A stretch of DNA of 64,000 nucleotides from Kiritimatiellia bacterium (GTDB lineage: Bacteria > Verrucomicrobiota > Kiritimatiellia > RFP12 > UBA1067): NCBI GenBank assembly GCA_017447805.1, contig JAFSMR010000046.1, forward strand, positions 26,965 to 90,964, written 5' to 3'. Under the pieces are notes generated by a model. It was given only the letters and a program-made list of their open reading frames with translations. It made no database searches and was not told the DNA's origin. Position 1 is the stretch's first letter; every line of letters starts with the position of its first letter. The translations under genes and the position numbers were made by a program. Shown here piece by piece: positions 23,969 to 37,260 of this stretch.

Positions 23969-24975
23969 TGCGGGGTCTCCTTTCGAGTGCCGGGGGTTGG
24001 GGGGCATCCCCCGTCGTTCGCAGCCACCATCGCCGCGATACGCGCGTTCATGGCGAGGCAGCCGGGGCGCGTGATTTTAAAGGGCGCGATTTCGGCGCGG
24101 TCGAACGAGCTTAATATCAGCTGCCGATGCGCGGTAAGCCAGCGAGAATCTTCAACCGACGGATCGTAGCGTTCGGGCAGCCCGTATGGCACTGTCTTTA
24201 TCCAGCGCGAGCGAGGCAACGCTTTCAGCCGCCGTTCAAATTCGCGCTCCCCGGGCGAAATGAAGCCGCACACCGGCGTCCAGCCTTGTTTGGCGCGCTC
24301 GATATGCGCGGCGATTTCGTCTTCGAGTTCGGCGATCGTTTTCTTCATTGTGAGACGCACAAGATAGAGGAATGGCGTGGCGAGGATTGTGATGTCGCCG
24401 ATGGCTGACCATGGAAGCGATGCATCGAGGATGGGATGGCGCAAATTGGCGCGGAAGCGGAACATATCGGGGTTGTCCAGTTTCCAGAAATACCGCGCCG
24501 GGTTCATCTTGATGTAGCGGCGAATGGCGGCCAGTTGCCGCGAATCGAACGAGATGTCGATCCAGTAATCGCGCAACCAGGCGAACGAGCGACGGGTGGC
24601 TGCGCCCCCCGGCCCCCCTGCGGGGGCATTGGCGGGGGGTCGGGGGCGGCAGCCCCCGTCGCTCGCAACCCCGTCGTTCGCCGTTGCTTCCATGAATCGA
24701 TGTGCGAAAACGAGCGGGTTGAAGCGGAACTCGCCAACGGAGTTTACGATGAGCAGCAGATGCACATGGTCAGGCATGATCACAAAATCGCTTGCCGTGA
24801 AGCGCGGCTCGATTTTATGAAGGCTTAGCCAGAATTCAACCACCCTCTCGCCTATCGGCAACAATTGAGGCCGCTTTTTGCCGCGCACCGGCCGCGAAAG
24901 CACAGGTTGCCGCCCCTCCACGACGAAGGTGAAGAAGAAAAACCGCCGCCCAGTGTGGATGAGGGGGAAGTTCAT
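23965..24975 (-). CDS. REP-associated tyrosine transposase (RAYT, Y1 family)
   Basis: 336 aa. The single-strand transposase signature is clear: FVIMPDHVHLLLIV (HUH-like His pair, about residues 65-78) and, later, LRDYWIDISFDSRQLAAIRRYIKMNPARY with the candidate catalytic Tyr. Between them sits an in-frame Gly/Pro/Ala-rich insert of about 34 residues encoded by a REPIN-like repeat (24581-24682). A C-terminal region of about 125 residues follows. REP motifs also lie at both gene ends. The ATG overlaps the hsdS stop and the stop overlaps the radC ATG, both by 4 bases. RAYTs are normally single-copy domesticated genes, so placement inside a restriction operon is odd. Confidence 0.85.
   Translation of the reverse strand: MNFPLIHTGRRFFFFTFVVEGRQPVLSRPVRGKKRPQLLPIGERVVEFWLSLHKIEPRFTASDFVIMPDHVHLLLIVNSVGEFRFNPLVFAHRFMEATANDGVASDGGCRPRPPANAPAGGPGGAATRRSFAWLRDYWIDISFDSRQLAAIRRYIKMNPARYFWKLDNPDMFRFRANLRHPILDASLPWSAIGDITILATPFLYLVRLTMKKTIAELEDEIAAHIERAKQGWTPVCGFISPGEREFERRLKALPRSRWIKTVPYGLPERYDPSVEDSRWLTAHRQLILSSFDRAEIAPFKITRPGCLAMNARIAAMVAANDGGCPPTPGTRKETPQ
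24000..24025. repeat. REP-like motif at RAYT 3' end
   Basis: GGGGG-CAT-CCCCC hairpin (24000-24012) joined to CCCGTCGTTCGCAGCC (24010-24025). The 16-base motif is identical to the one at 24985-25000. It encodes the last residues of the RAYT (ANDGGCPPTP). Confidence 0.7.
24581..24682. repeat. REPIN-like inverted repeat inside the RAYT gene
   Basis: Left arm begins GCGAACGAGCGACGGGTGGC; the right arm is its inverted relative, with GCAGCCCCCGTCGCTCGC then CCCCGTCGTTCGCC. Between them are C-run/G-run hairpins, for example GGGGGC-GGCA-GCCCCC at 24642-24657. Length about 102 bases, so the RAYT frame is kept. Confidence 0.75.
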
Positions 24976-26449
24976 GGTGTGGCTCCCGTCGTTCGCAGCC
25001 CGCGCACCACCCCAAGCAGCTCCTCAACCTTCGCCACTATCCGCTTCTGCTCCTCAAGGGGCGGAAGAGGAATCAACAGATTGCCGAGGGCGGATTTACC
25101 CATGTGTACAATCATGCCACCGGTACAAACAGCTGCCTTCTGACTGATCATGAATGGCGAGAAAAGGAAATAAACCAATAGCATCGGATCATAAGGATGA
25201 TTCGTTACCTTGGCCAAATCACCTCCTACGACCAATCTCTCTTTGCCGAGATACGCTGTAGCCTTGGCAATCTCTATTTCGTTTTCGCCCGTTAGGGTAC
25301 ATAGAACATCACCAAACATTGCTTCACGACAGTTATCAGCAACTTCCTTCGGAACATGTGAAACCGACTGCGAGAACGAATATCCATATTCCGTGTAAAC
25401 CTCTCCGTATCTTACACACTGGACACCCGACTCGACTGTCTCATTCCGTCTGATTCCTGTCCCACGAACAATATCCGATACATCCCCCAGTCTCACCCAC
25501 TTCCATCCTTCTGGAATCTCGAACGGAGGGTCGATGGGCGCATCTTGGTTCTTACAGGGGGACTTATGAGAAGTCGCCGCGATGCGCTTCAAGAGTTCGC
25601 TTGCCGGTTCGTCGTTCGGGTCTTGCGGCACAAGTTTGCCGCGAATGGCAAGGTCGAGAATCTTCTTATCGAGGCGTTTCGCCGCCACCTCCAATCCTTC
25701 CGCTGCCTCGTCCAGCGAGTCTGCTATCTTGAACAGTTCCTCGATACGAGCAACTATCCTTTTCTGCTCGACGAGGGGTGGAAGAGGAATTGGCAAAGAA
25801 ACAAACTTATTCCAAATAATACTTTCAACGGTTGTTCCTGATTTCTTGTACCCGGCAAGAATAATGGGTTCAAGTGCTCGTAAAACCAAGTACACATATT
25901 CCGCCATTTCAGGCTTCCACAATGTGAGCGCTCGCTGGTCTTGATTAATTGTCAATTCGCATTTCGCAATGGCAACCGGAAATGTTCGCCGAAGTATACC
26001 ACTTCGCGTGCACATTAGAATAGTATTCGGTTTTAGAATAGTTAATTCCGTCGCGCCCTTGGCCGATATCTTGATTTGGCTATCATCAATGTACTTGGTT
26101 TTCATGTCTTTCGACGTAACCCAGATTACATCCTCACCCCAGAGTGACTGGTCACCCGTAGAGGGTGTATGACCGCATGTAAAAACACCTAAACTCTCTA
26201 ATCTGCACCACGCCCATCCATGCGGCAACTCGAATGGGACTTCTTCTGGGGACTTCTCATAGGCCGCCCCATCAGAACCAGCTGTCGACCCCTTGCCTTT
26301 CTTAATCTTGCCGGCCTTTACAAGCTTCGCCTTCTCAGCCCTGATTCTGGCAAGGAGTTCGCTTGCAGGCTCGTCGTTTGGATCCTGGGGGACGAGTTTG
26401 CCGCGAATGGCGAGGTCGAGAATCCGCCGCTTGAACTGATCTACGGCTT

Positions 26450-26453
<4 letters not shown>
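24972..26453 (-). CDS. hsdS: Type I restriction-modification specificity subunit
   Basis: 493 aa with the classic duplicated layout. A first conserved helix region (RRILDLAIRGKLVPQDPNDE) opens the protein and recurs near residue 265. Each is followed by a target-recognition domain (PFELPHGWAWCRLESLG and PFEIPEGWKWVRLGDVS) that ends in PIPLPPLVEQKRIVARIEEL or PLPPLEEQKRIVAKVEELL. The two recognition domains differ, so a bipartite DNA site is expected. ATGA overlaps join it to the DUF1016 gene upstream and the RAYT downstream. The repeats could allow domain swapping, but no silent cassette is seen. Confidence 0.94.
24985..25000. repeat. REP-like motif at hsdS/RAYT junction
   Basis: CCCGTCGTTCGCAGCC, the exact copy of 24010-24025. 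On the minus strand its GGGAG supplies the likely ribosome site of the RAYT, ending about eight bases before the ATG at 24975. Confidence 0.7.
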
Positions 26454-31787
<5,334 letters not shown>

Positions 31788-31800
31788 GCATCACGACCTT

Positions 31801-31905
31801 TCAGAGATTTTCCCATCCAGCCTGGTTGAGCGCAGGCGTGACAAACCGATTCTTGATGTCCTCCTCGGTCATGTCCTTCTTGTTGATGTCTGATGTAAGC
31901 GGCAT
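31801..31905 (-). pseudogene. 34-codon relic resembling an HsdR N terminus
   Basis: ATG at 31905 with a strong ribosome site (GGAGGAAAG), stop at 31801. The product contains MTEEDIKNRFVTPALNQAGWEN, which resembles the first residues of another HsdR type (the xxDIKxRxxTPAxxxAGW start) and then stops. The intact hsdR begins differently and follows after 13 bases. It may be a remnant left when hsdR was replaced, or a small leader peptide. Family match is from memory. Confidence 0.55.
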
Positions 31906-31936
31906 GGTCTTTCCTCCATTTCTTTCATCCCACCAC

Positions 31937-32038
31937 TTACCAATGGCCGAAGCGTTTGCCGCCAACTTTTCTCATGCGTTGCGCAAGCTGCCCCTTCTTA
32001 TAGGTCCCTATCAAGACCACTCTATCATTCTCTGCCAT
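31937..32038 (-). CDS. Small open frame, 33 aa, before the restriction operon
   Basis: MAENDRVVLIGTYKKGQLAQ and a basic end (RMRKVGGKRFGHW). It is the first open frame after the promoter at 32073 (predicted leader about 28 bases) but has no clear ribosome site. I do not recognise it. Between it and the 34-codon relic are 31 bases. It could be a leader peptide, a fragment, or chance. Confidence 0.3.
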   Translation of the reverse strand: MAENDRVVLIGTYKKGQLAQRMRKVGGKRFGHW

Positions 32039-32072
32039 AGCGATAAATTCTATTGTTAACTATTTGTCCAAT

Positions 32073-32101
32073 ATTATACCAAATTCCGCGCCTGGGCGCA
32101 A
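32073..32101 (-). promoter_or_regulatory. Promoter of the restriction operon, repeated-type
   Basis: Minus strand: -35 TTGCGC (32096-32101), 17-base spacer, TGG, -10 TATAAT (32073-32078). The spacer matches the obg promoter at all but two positions, and the flank beyond the -35 (GGGGCGC) is also alike. About 280 bases separate it from the hsdR ATG. Confidence 0.8.
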
Positions 32102-32134
32102 GGGGCGCTGCTTGCGCCGCGCGCCGCAGTCGAA

Positions 32135-32218
32135 GGTAGCGTCAAAATTTTGACGGTACTTTCGTCCGTGGTAGAAGGTAGCGTCAGAATTTTGACGGTA
32201 CTTTCGTCCGTGGTAGAA
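32135..32218. repeat. Two tandem 42-bp repeats with a palindromic core
   Basis: Units 32135-32176 and 32177-32218 differ at one base. Each contains CGTCAAAATTTTGACG, a 16-base perfect palindrome in unit 1 and with one A-to-G change in unit 2. They lie just upstream of the restriction promoter. The length of 42 keeps a frame, which creates a repetitive open frame that is probably not a gene. The remaining 32219-32318 holds GC-rich hairpins (near GTCGGGTGAGAACACCCG and CCCCGGCGGTGAGCGGGG) and no gene. Confidence 0.85.
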
Positions 32219-32318
32219 GGTTGTAGAATGTTGCCAATGCCAATTGGGCGGCGGTCACAGGATGGCCGCCCGTCGGGTGAGAACACCCGCCCCTGTCTCC
32301 CCGGCGGTGAGCGGGGCG

Positions 32319-32714
32319 TCAAAGAAAATCGGAAAGGTCAAGTTTCCATTCATCGTTTTCGAGGATGAACGGAAGAGCGTTAGGATATTCGCCAAAGCCT
32401 TCCGGGTCGTTTATATGAAGCTTCAATATGGCATTTGTGCCATCGATTGAAACGCCTTGGATATTATACAAGATATTATGGCTTTCCTCAATCATTCTAT
32501 CGCGCGCATGGCGTTTCATTTCGGGTGTTATCAAGAATGCGGAAAGTTCATTTCTGGAATTTTCCGCCAAATACGAAAGCGCCTTGTCGATATCGCCCTT
32601 CTGCGCGGCCTCGACCAAATCTTCGAATATTTTATCTGGCGTGCGCGGCGCGCATCCGGCGACTATAAGCGCCGCCGTAGCGAGCCATATCGACAATTGC
32701 CGCAAAATCCACAT
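32319..32714 (-). CDS. Small lipoprotein, unknown function (131 aa)
   Basis: Signal sequence with lipobox VAGC (Cys at residue 21). The body begins TPDKIFEDLVEAAQKGDIDKALSYL and ends in beta-type sequence (ALPFILENDEWKLDLSDFL), the layout of DUF4878-like NTF2-fold lipoproteins: a helix with tandem use of DKAL, then strands. Assignment is by pattern only. Its ATG shares one base with the porin stop (TGATG), so the two are coupled and probably act in the same compartment. Confidence 0.72.
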   Translation of the reverse strand: MWILRQLSIWLATAALIVAGCAPRTPDKIFEDLVEAAQKGDIDKALSYLAENSRNELSAFLITPEMKRHARDRMIEESHNILYNIQGVSIDGTNAILKLHINDPEGFGEYPNALPFILENDEWKLDLSDFL

Positions 32715-34144
32715 CAGAATTTAAGGTCGATTTGCCAACGCACGAAGAAGGCCGGCTTATCTGTTTCGTAGTAATCGCCAGGGTTGAACAACTCCGCGAG
32801 CACATGACCGAAAAGCTCGAATCTGCCACCGGAAGATTTATCGGCAATCCAAAGCGGGAAATCATAGCGCACCTGCGAAATGAAGCCCTTATAGTAGCCA
32901 TCGCCGCCGCCTAGACCATCCTTTTCTTCCGCCCACATCGAAGAAAGAGAAAACTGCACCTTGTGACGATAACCGAAATCTACGCCGAATTGCGTTTTCA
33001 AATTAATCATATTCGACCACCACGCGCAACCATAGAGGCTGCCATAGAGAAACATTTCAGAATCATCGATTCCCCTATACCACATAGGATCCCAAGCAGA
33101 ATGCCCGCCATCCTCGTTTGCCGCATTCTTATCGCCGCTCAAGATCAGAACGCCGGTATCCCAAAACGGCCTCCAAGATTTTTCGGCCTCTTCAGATTGC
33201 TTCCACGATGTGCCGACATAAGTCGCCCAAGCGTGAAGAGTATCGCCATCGCCATTCTTGCCGATCTGCGCCATTAATTCGATAGGCGTAGAAAATTCAT
33301 TCGTCCATCTCGGCACGAGTTTGGTTCCGATAAGATTCGTCTGACGGCGGGCATATTTCACCCCATCGCGATGATAGGCCGCGGTATTCTTCTGAATCCA
33401 GAATAGCTGGTAGTCAATGAAATCAAGTTTAGAATTCCAAATTGTGCCAAAGCCCCAGTCGTCCATTTCGCGCTCGCCGCGTCCATAACCTGTCTTTGAA
33501 ATTCTGCGCGAACGCTTTGAGCCCAACCTCAGCTCTTCCTGATCATGAGTCCAGAGCGCGAACAAGTCGAGCCAGCTTTCTTCATCGACATGAAACGCCA
33601 TACGCGCGATATCGGCGTAAGTCGTGCACGAGCCATCCCCTGGGGTTCCATCTACGAAAATATGATTAAGGCCATACATGCGATAGAGATCTTGACGGCC
33701 AATGCGGAAATCTACCAAATCATCGAAAAGGCCCAGTCCCTCGAGATAGAGATTGTCGATTACAGCTTCACAGGGCCATTCCTGATTTTTTGTGCGCTGC
33801 ACAACGCCATAGCGAAATTCATCGGTAATACGCGTATAAAAGCGCCAATTATCGCCAGCCTTGAGCTCCATCCAGACATCCGGCCTGAAACGAAGCTGAT
33901 TCTTCGTTTTGCCGCGATATACGCCTGGACGCCCCAAGACGCCGTAAGGCAATGTAGCTACATTGTGCATTATTTCTTGACGAATACGCAAATCTGCGCC
34001 GGCGTTGAATTTAAAGGGGCTTTGGGATTCGGCGAAGTCGACGCCTTGCGAGGGAGCTTCGGTTGTTTCGGAAATTTGGTTTTCGGCGCGAGCGCAAAAC
34101 ACTGCGGCTAGCGCAGAAAATAGAGCGATATTCTTCATGTTCAT
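32714..34144 (-). CDS. Outer-membrane porin, alginate-export/AlgE-like beta-barrel (476 aa)
   Basis: Signal peptide (MKNIALFSALAAVFCARA) then about 450 residues of alternating polar/aromatic strands ending in Phe, the usual terminal residue of outer-membrane barrels. Seen: FKFNAGADLRIRQEIMHN, WRFYTRITDEFRYG, VDFRIGRQDLYRMYGLNHIFVDGTPGDGS, the block that recalls AlgE-type exporters. Substrate is unknown; no polysaccharide genes adjoin. First in a two-gene operon with the 131-aa lipoprotein. Two ATGs six bases apart are possible (34144, 34138). Confidence 0.8.
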   Translation of the reverse strand: MNMKNIALFSALAAVFCARAENQISETTEAPSQGVDFAESQSPFKFNAGADLRIRQEIMHNVATLPYGVLGRPGVYRGKTKNQLRFRPDVWMELKAGDNWRFYTRITDEFRYGVVQRTKNQEWPCEAVIDNLYLEGLGLFDDLVDFRIGRQDLYRMYGLNHIFVDGTPGDGSCTTYADIARMAFHVDEESWLDLFALWTHDQEELRLGSKRSRRISKTGYGRGEREMDDWGFGTIWNSKLDFIDYQLFWIQKNTAAYHRDGVKYARRQTNLIGTKLVPRWTNEFSTPIELMAQIGKNGDGDTLHAWATYVGTSWKQSEEAEKSWRPFWDTGVLILSGDKNAANEDGGHSAWDPMWYRGIDDSEMFLYGSLYGCAWWSNMINLKTQFGVDFGYRHKVQFSLSSMWAEEKDGLGGGDGYYKGFISQVRYDFPLWIADKSSGGRFELFGHVLAELFNPGDYYETDKPAFFVRWQIDLKF

Positions 34145-34192
34145 AAAGTTCTAATCCTCAAGGGTTTAACCTTTAATCATTTTATGGCTGGA

Positions 34193-34221
34193 ATTATAGC
34201 AAATTTGCCAATCAAGGTCTA
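34193..34221 (-). promoter_or_regulatory. Promoter of porin-lipoprotein
   Basis: Minus strand: -35 TAGACC (34216-34221), 17-base spacer ending TGC, -10 TATAAT (34193-34198). Leader about 42 bases, containing a GGTTAAACC palindrome and a GAGGA ribosome site. Confidence 0.75.
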
Positions 34222-34248
34222 GTGGAAAAAGAATAATTTTGATTTTGG

Positions 34249-35562
34249 CTATTCGACCTCGCAATATATTCCACCCTTGGCGCCTGACGAAAGGAAGTCC
34301 GCGAAAGGCTTGTTTTTAGGGCTGGGGACAAAATCGATCTTGGGCGAAAAACCGAGCGATTTTTCAACAAAATCTAGCGCGAAATATTCAATTGTCCTTG
34401 CCATCGCCCGGCAACTCATGACAAAATCCGTAATGCGACGCGCTTGCAAATCTACGATAATATAACAAACAAGCCCCTGGTCGCCGAATTTGTCGCGAGC
34501 GCGGAAAGTAAAGATTTTCTTCGAGTTATCTTCAAGAAGCGCCGTAAACGAAGATTCATTGCGTCTAATCGTCGTTGCATTGAACTGATTGGTCCTTTCG
34601 GCCATCTGGACGAGGCGCGGGAGGTCATCGCGAGTGGCGAGGCGAGGGCGAACTTTGATTTCAAGCGATTTTAGATATTCTTCTTTCGTGCCGAAAGCCG
34701 CGAGCTCGAGCTTTCTAGAAGCTTCGCGTGAATAATCGCTCGCGCGAAGTTTATCTTCCTCGGTTTTGCCGATATCGCCAAAAGCATATTCCTTAAGGCG
34801 TCTTAAAAGAATTGTGGCTCCTTTACTTTGCTCTTTTTTATCGCCCCAACCATTCCAAGGCACTATCGCAACAAGAGGAAGCGCCGCGCTCATCGCCAAT
34901 CTTTCGGCCGGATTATCATCAAGGAAAAGAACACTATCCACCCCTAGCCCGAGCTCTTTACAAGCCGAAGCAAGATTAGCGGCCTTGGGAAGCCAATTTA
35001 TTTTCCGCGCGGCAAAATCTTCATCTTTCAACGCAAAAGCTCGAGGAATAAAATTTTCTTTAGGGTCGTTTTTCGAAAGCAATACGAGCAATACGCCATT
35101 ATCTTTCAATTCCTTCAAGCCTTGCTGGAATTCGCGGCATTCGCAAATTTCTGTTTCTCCATCTTCGCCTATTACCCCGCGCCAAAGCGTTTCATCGGCA
35201 TCCACGGCGAGGATTTTCTTCTTGCTTCCTCGAGATAACGCGAGGCGATATTTCAACTCTTCTATCAACGCCTTAATGCCGTTTAGCGAATAAGGCATAG
35301 AGGCTAGGCGCTTCATGCGCTCGTCGAAATATCCATCTACTTCTTTGGATAATATATTATCATATTCCGTTACATTGAATATGATATCCGGCTTGAATTT
35401 ATGAAGAGCGGAATTTTCATCAAGTAGCTCCTGCGGCCAAGTTCCGAATCCGGAAGGAACATAAATTTCAAAACCCTCATCACGAAAATATGGCGCCAGA
35501 AAATCGAGCGCCACATTCCCTACGAGGGCAACACGAAATTTTTTCGCGACTTGCTCGCTCAT
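34249..35562 (-). CDS. FkbH-like HAD-superfamily protein (437 aa)
   Basis: HAD-IIIC domain with ILAVDADETLWRGVIGEDG (DxD nucleophile motif), VLLVLLSKNDPKE and VLFLDDNPAERLAM, followed by the second FkbH part with LVQMAERTNQFNATTIRR and a GNAT-like C terminus. FkbH proteins load glyceryl groups onto carrier proteins or work in surface-sugar chemistry. Here it is the last gene of the Rnf operon, six bases after rnfG, with no carrier protein nearby, so the role is open. The first 110 residues are a unique N-terminal domain. Confidence 0.85.
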   Translation of the reverse strand: MSEQVAKKFRVALVGNVALDFLAPYFRDEGFEIYVPSGFGTWPQELLDENSALHKFKPDIIFNVTEYDNILSKEVDGYFDERMKRLASMPYSLNGIKALIEELKYRLALSRGSKKKILAVDADETLWRGVIGEDGETEICECREFQQGLKELKDNGVLLVLLSKNDPKENFIPRAFALKDEDFAARKINWLPKAANLASACKELGLGVDSVLFLDDNPAERLAMSAALPLVAIVPWNGWGDKKEQSKGATILLRRLKEYAFGDIGKTEEDKLRASDYSREASRKLELAAFGTKEEYLKSLEIKVRPRLATRDDLPRLVQMAERTNQFNATTIRRNESSFTALLEDNSKKIFTFRARDKFGDQGLVCYIIVDLQARRITDFVMSCRAMARTIEYFALDFVEKSLGFSPKIDFVPSPKNKPFADFLSSGAKGGIYCEVE

Positions 35563-35568
35563 TGAACC

Positions 35569-36222
35569 TTATTGCACAGGTGCTACAGGAGCAGGCTGTT
35601 CAACTGCCGGTGCTTCAACGACAGGCGCTTCAACGACAGGCTGTTCAACGACTGGAGCTTCGACTACCGGCGCCTCGACTGCCGGTGCTTCGGCGGCAGT
35701 AGCTTCAGCCAAAGACTTAGCGGCAGAATCGATTGCGCCGCAAACTGCGCGCGAAGTAATCGTTGCCGAGGTAATAGCATCGATATCGCCGCCATCCTTC
35801 TTGACTTTCAGGCCAACGCCGCTCTTGCCTTCGAACTGCTTGATAAATTCAGGCTTTTCGAGATTCATTCCAAGGCCTGGAGTTTCTGCGATTGGCTTAA
35901 GGACCGAATAGCAAACGACTGTCATCTTATCGGCTTCAAATCCGACCATAAGATTGATATCGCCGCCATATCCGTTTGGATCTGTTCCCTTTACGGCATA
36001 GCCTACTACATTGCCTTGAGCATCTTTGCCGACGAATATATCGCCTGTTTTTTCGATTGCCTCGACGCCCTTCGGCATAACAGCCTTCGCCGCTTTCTCG
36101 GTGTTCTTAATGGTAATTTGGGCGATAGGCTCTTTCGTCAAAGTATTTACGAAGGCGAGCACACCGGCACAAACCGCAGCAATAAGCGTAAGGCTCAATA
36201 CAAGACCAAGTATATTTTTCAT
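35569..36222 (-). CDS. rnfG: Rnf complex subunit G
   Basis: FMN-carrying subunit, 217 aa, on the periplasmic side with one N-terminal span (about residues 4-26). Seen: the covalent-FMN motif DAITSATITSRAV (S/T-x-A-T) near residue 155, preceded by GLGMNLEKPEF. After about residue 175 the chain becomes a repetitive Ala/Pro/Val/Glu tail of about 40 residues (EAPVVEAP, VVEQPVVE units) not usual for RnfG. Fifteen bases after rnfD. Confidence 0.92.
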   Translation of the reverse strand: MKNILGLVLSLTLIAAVCAGVLAFVNTLTKEPIAQITIKNTEKAAKAVMPKGVEAIEKTGDIFVGKDAQGNVVGYAVKGTDPNGYGGDINLMVGFEADKMTVVCYSVLKPIAETPGLGMNLEKPEFIKQFEGKSGVGLKVKKDGGDIDAITSATITSRAVCGAIDSAAKSLAEATAAEAPAVEAPVVEAPVVEQPVVEAPVVEAPAVEQPAPVAPVQ

Positions 36223-36237
36223 CGAAAAATTCTCCTT

Positions 36238-37239
36238 TTATTTTGCGCCAAACGGCTTAGGCTGGGTCCAACGGTTGATAAGCGGGCAAACGGCATTCAT
36301 GATGAGAATCGCGAACGAGCAACCTTCTGGATAGCCGCCGAACTGACGAATCAGCATGCAGAGAAGTCCGCAACCGAAACCGAATATCAGCTTACCCTTG
36401 GCAGTAATCGGGCTTGTTACATAGTCAGTCGCCATGAAGATAGCGCCGATCATAACGCCGCCGGTCAATACTTGCATCATTGCAGGCGCGCCGCCCGCGA
36501 AGAGCGAATATACAAAAACCGTCGCGAGGAATGTAACAGGGATATGCCAAGTAATAACCTTGCGCCAAAGGAGGTATGCGCCACCCAAGGCGAGCGCTAT
36601 CGCCGAAACTTCACCAATGCAACCGGGGATATTGCCAATTGCCATATTCCAAAGGCTCGGCACCCCGCAGCATGCGGAATTGCAAAGGCCGTGGGGCGTT
36701 GCCGAAGCAGTGGCTTCTGCCGCGAACCACGTCTTCATTGTTGCAAGAGGCGTTGCCGTGGTTATGGCATCCGGGGTTCGCCACCAAAACGGCTTGAGCC
36801 AAGTCGTCATGGGACCGGTGAATGAAATAAGCATAAATGCGCGTGCGGAAAGCGCCGGGTTGAAAGGATTCATCCCAAGGCCGCCGAATACCTGCTTCGA
36901 TATGCCAATCGCAAACACCGAGCCGACGATTGCCATCCAAAGAGGAATGCCCGCCGGCAAATTCAGCGCGAGCAAGAGGCCCGTAAGGACGGCGGAAAAA
37001 TCCCCTATCGTATTATTGCGGCCCATCGCCAGACGGCACAAGGCTTCCGTTGTGACGCATGTCGCTACGCAGACAAGAATCGTCCAAACCGCCGGCATTC
37101 CGAAGAAAAATATTCCCATGAATGTAGTCGGCAACAAAGCGATAATTACATCGAGCATCAAACGCGAAACCGAAGAATCGGCGTGAGCGTGCGGAGAGCT
37201 CGAAAGTACGAAATGTTCCTGTGTATCTTTTGGTTTCAT
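36238..37239 (-). CDS. rnfD: Rnf complex subunit D
   Basis: Integral-membrane FMN subunit, 333 aa, with about eight to nine hydrophobic segments. Seen: GMNPFNPALSARAFMLISF and the FMN-attachment type motif DAITTATPLATM near residue 155; ATDYVTSPITAKGKLIFGFGCGLL near the C terminus, followed by GYPEGCSFAILIMNAVCPLINRW. It moves ions with the electron path from ferredoxin to NAD. It sits between rnfC and rnfG with short gaps. Confidence 0.93.
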   Translation of the reverse strand: MKPKDTQEHFVLSSSPHAHADSSVSRLMLDVIIALLPTTFMGIFFFGMPAVWTILVCVATCVTTEALCRLAMGRNNTIGDFSAVLTGLLLALNLPAGIPLWMAIVGSVFAIGISKQVFGGLGMNPFNPALSARAFMLISFTGPMTTWLKPFWWRTPDAITTATPLATMKTWFAAEATASATPHGLCNSACCGVPSLWNMAIGNIPGCIGEVSAIALALGGAYLLWRKVITWHIPVTFLATVFVYSLFAGGAPAMMQVLTGGVMIGAIFMATDYVTSPITAKGKLIFGFGCGLLCMLIRQFGGYPEGCSFAILIMNAVCPLINRWTQPKPFGAK

Positions 37240-37260
37240 AATATCTTTAAGCCTCCTTCT

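Noticed and set aside
32135..32218. Tandem repeats as a CRISPR array
   Set aside because: Two directly abutting units without spacers and no cas genes in the window.
32074..32322. 82-codon minus-strand frame with a duplicated 14-residue unit
   Set aside because: The repetition comes from the 42-bp DNA repeat (a multiple of three); the frame runs through the promoter and has no convincing start.
35572..36825. 417-codon plus-strand frame opposite rnfG and rnfD
   Set aside because: Cys/Arg/Asn-rich, begins with a translation of the RnfG tail repeat on the wrong strand; both real genes have strong motifs.
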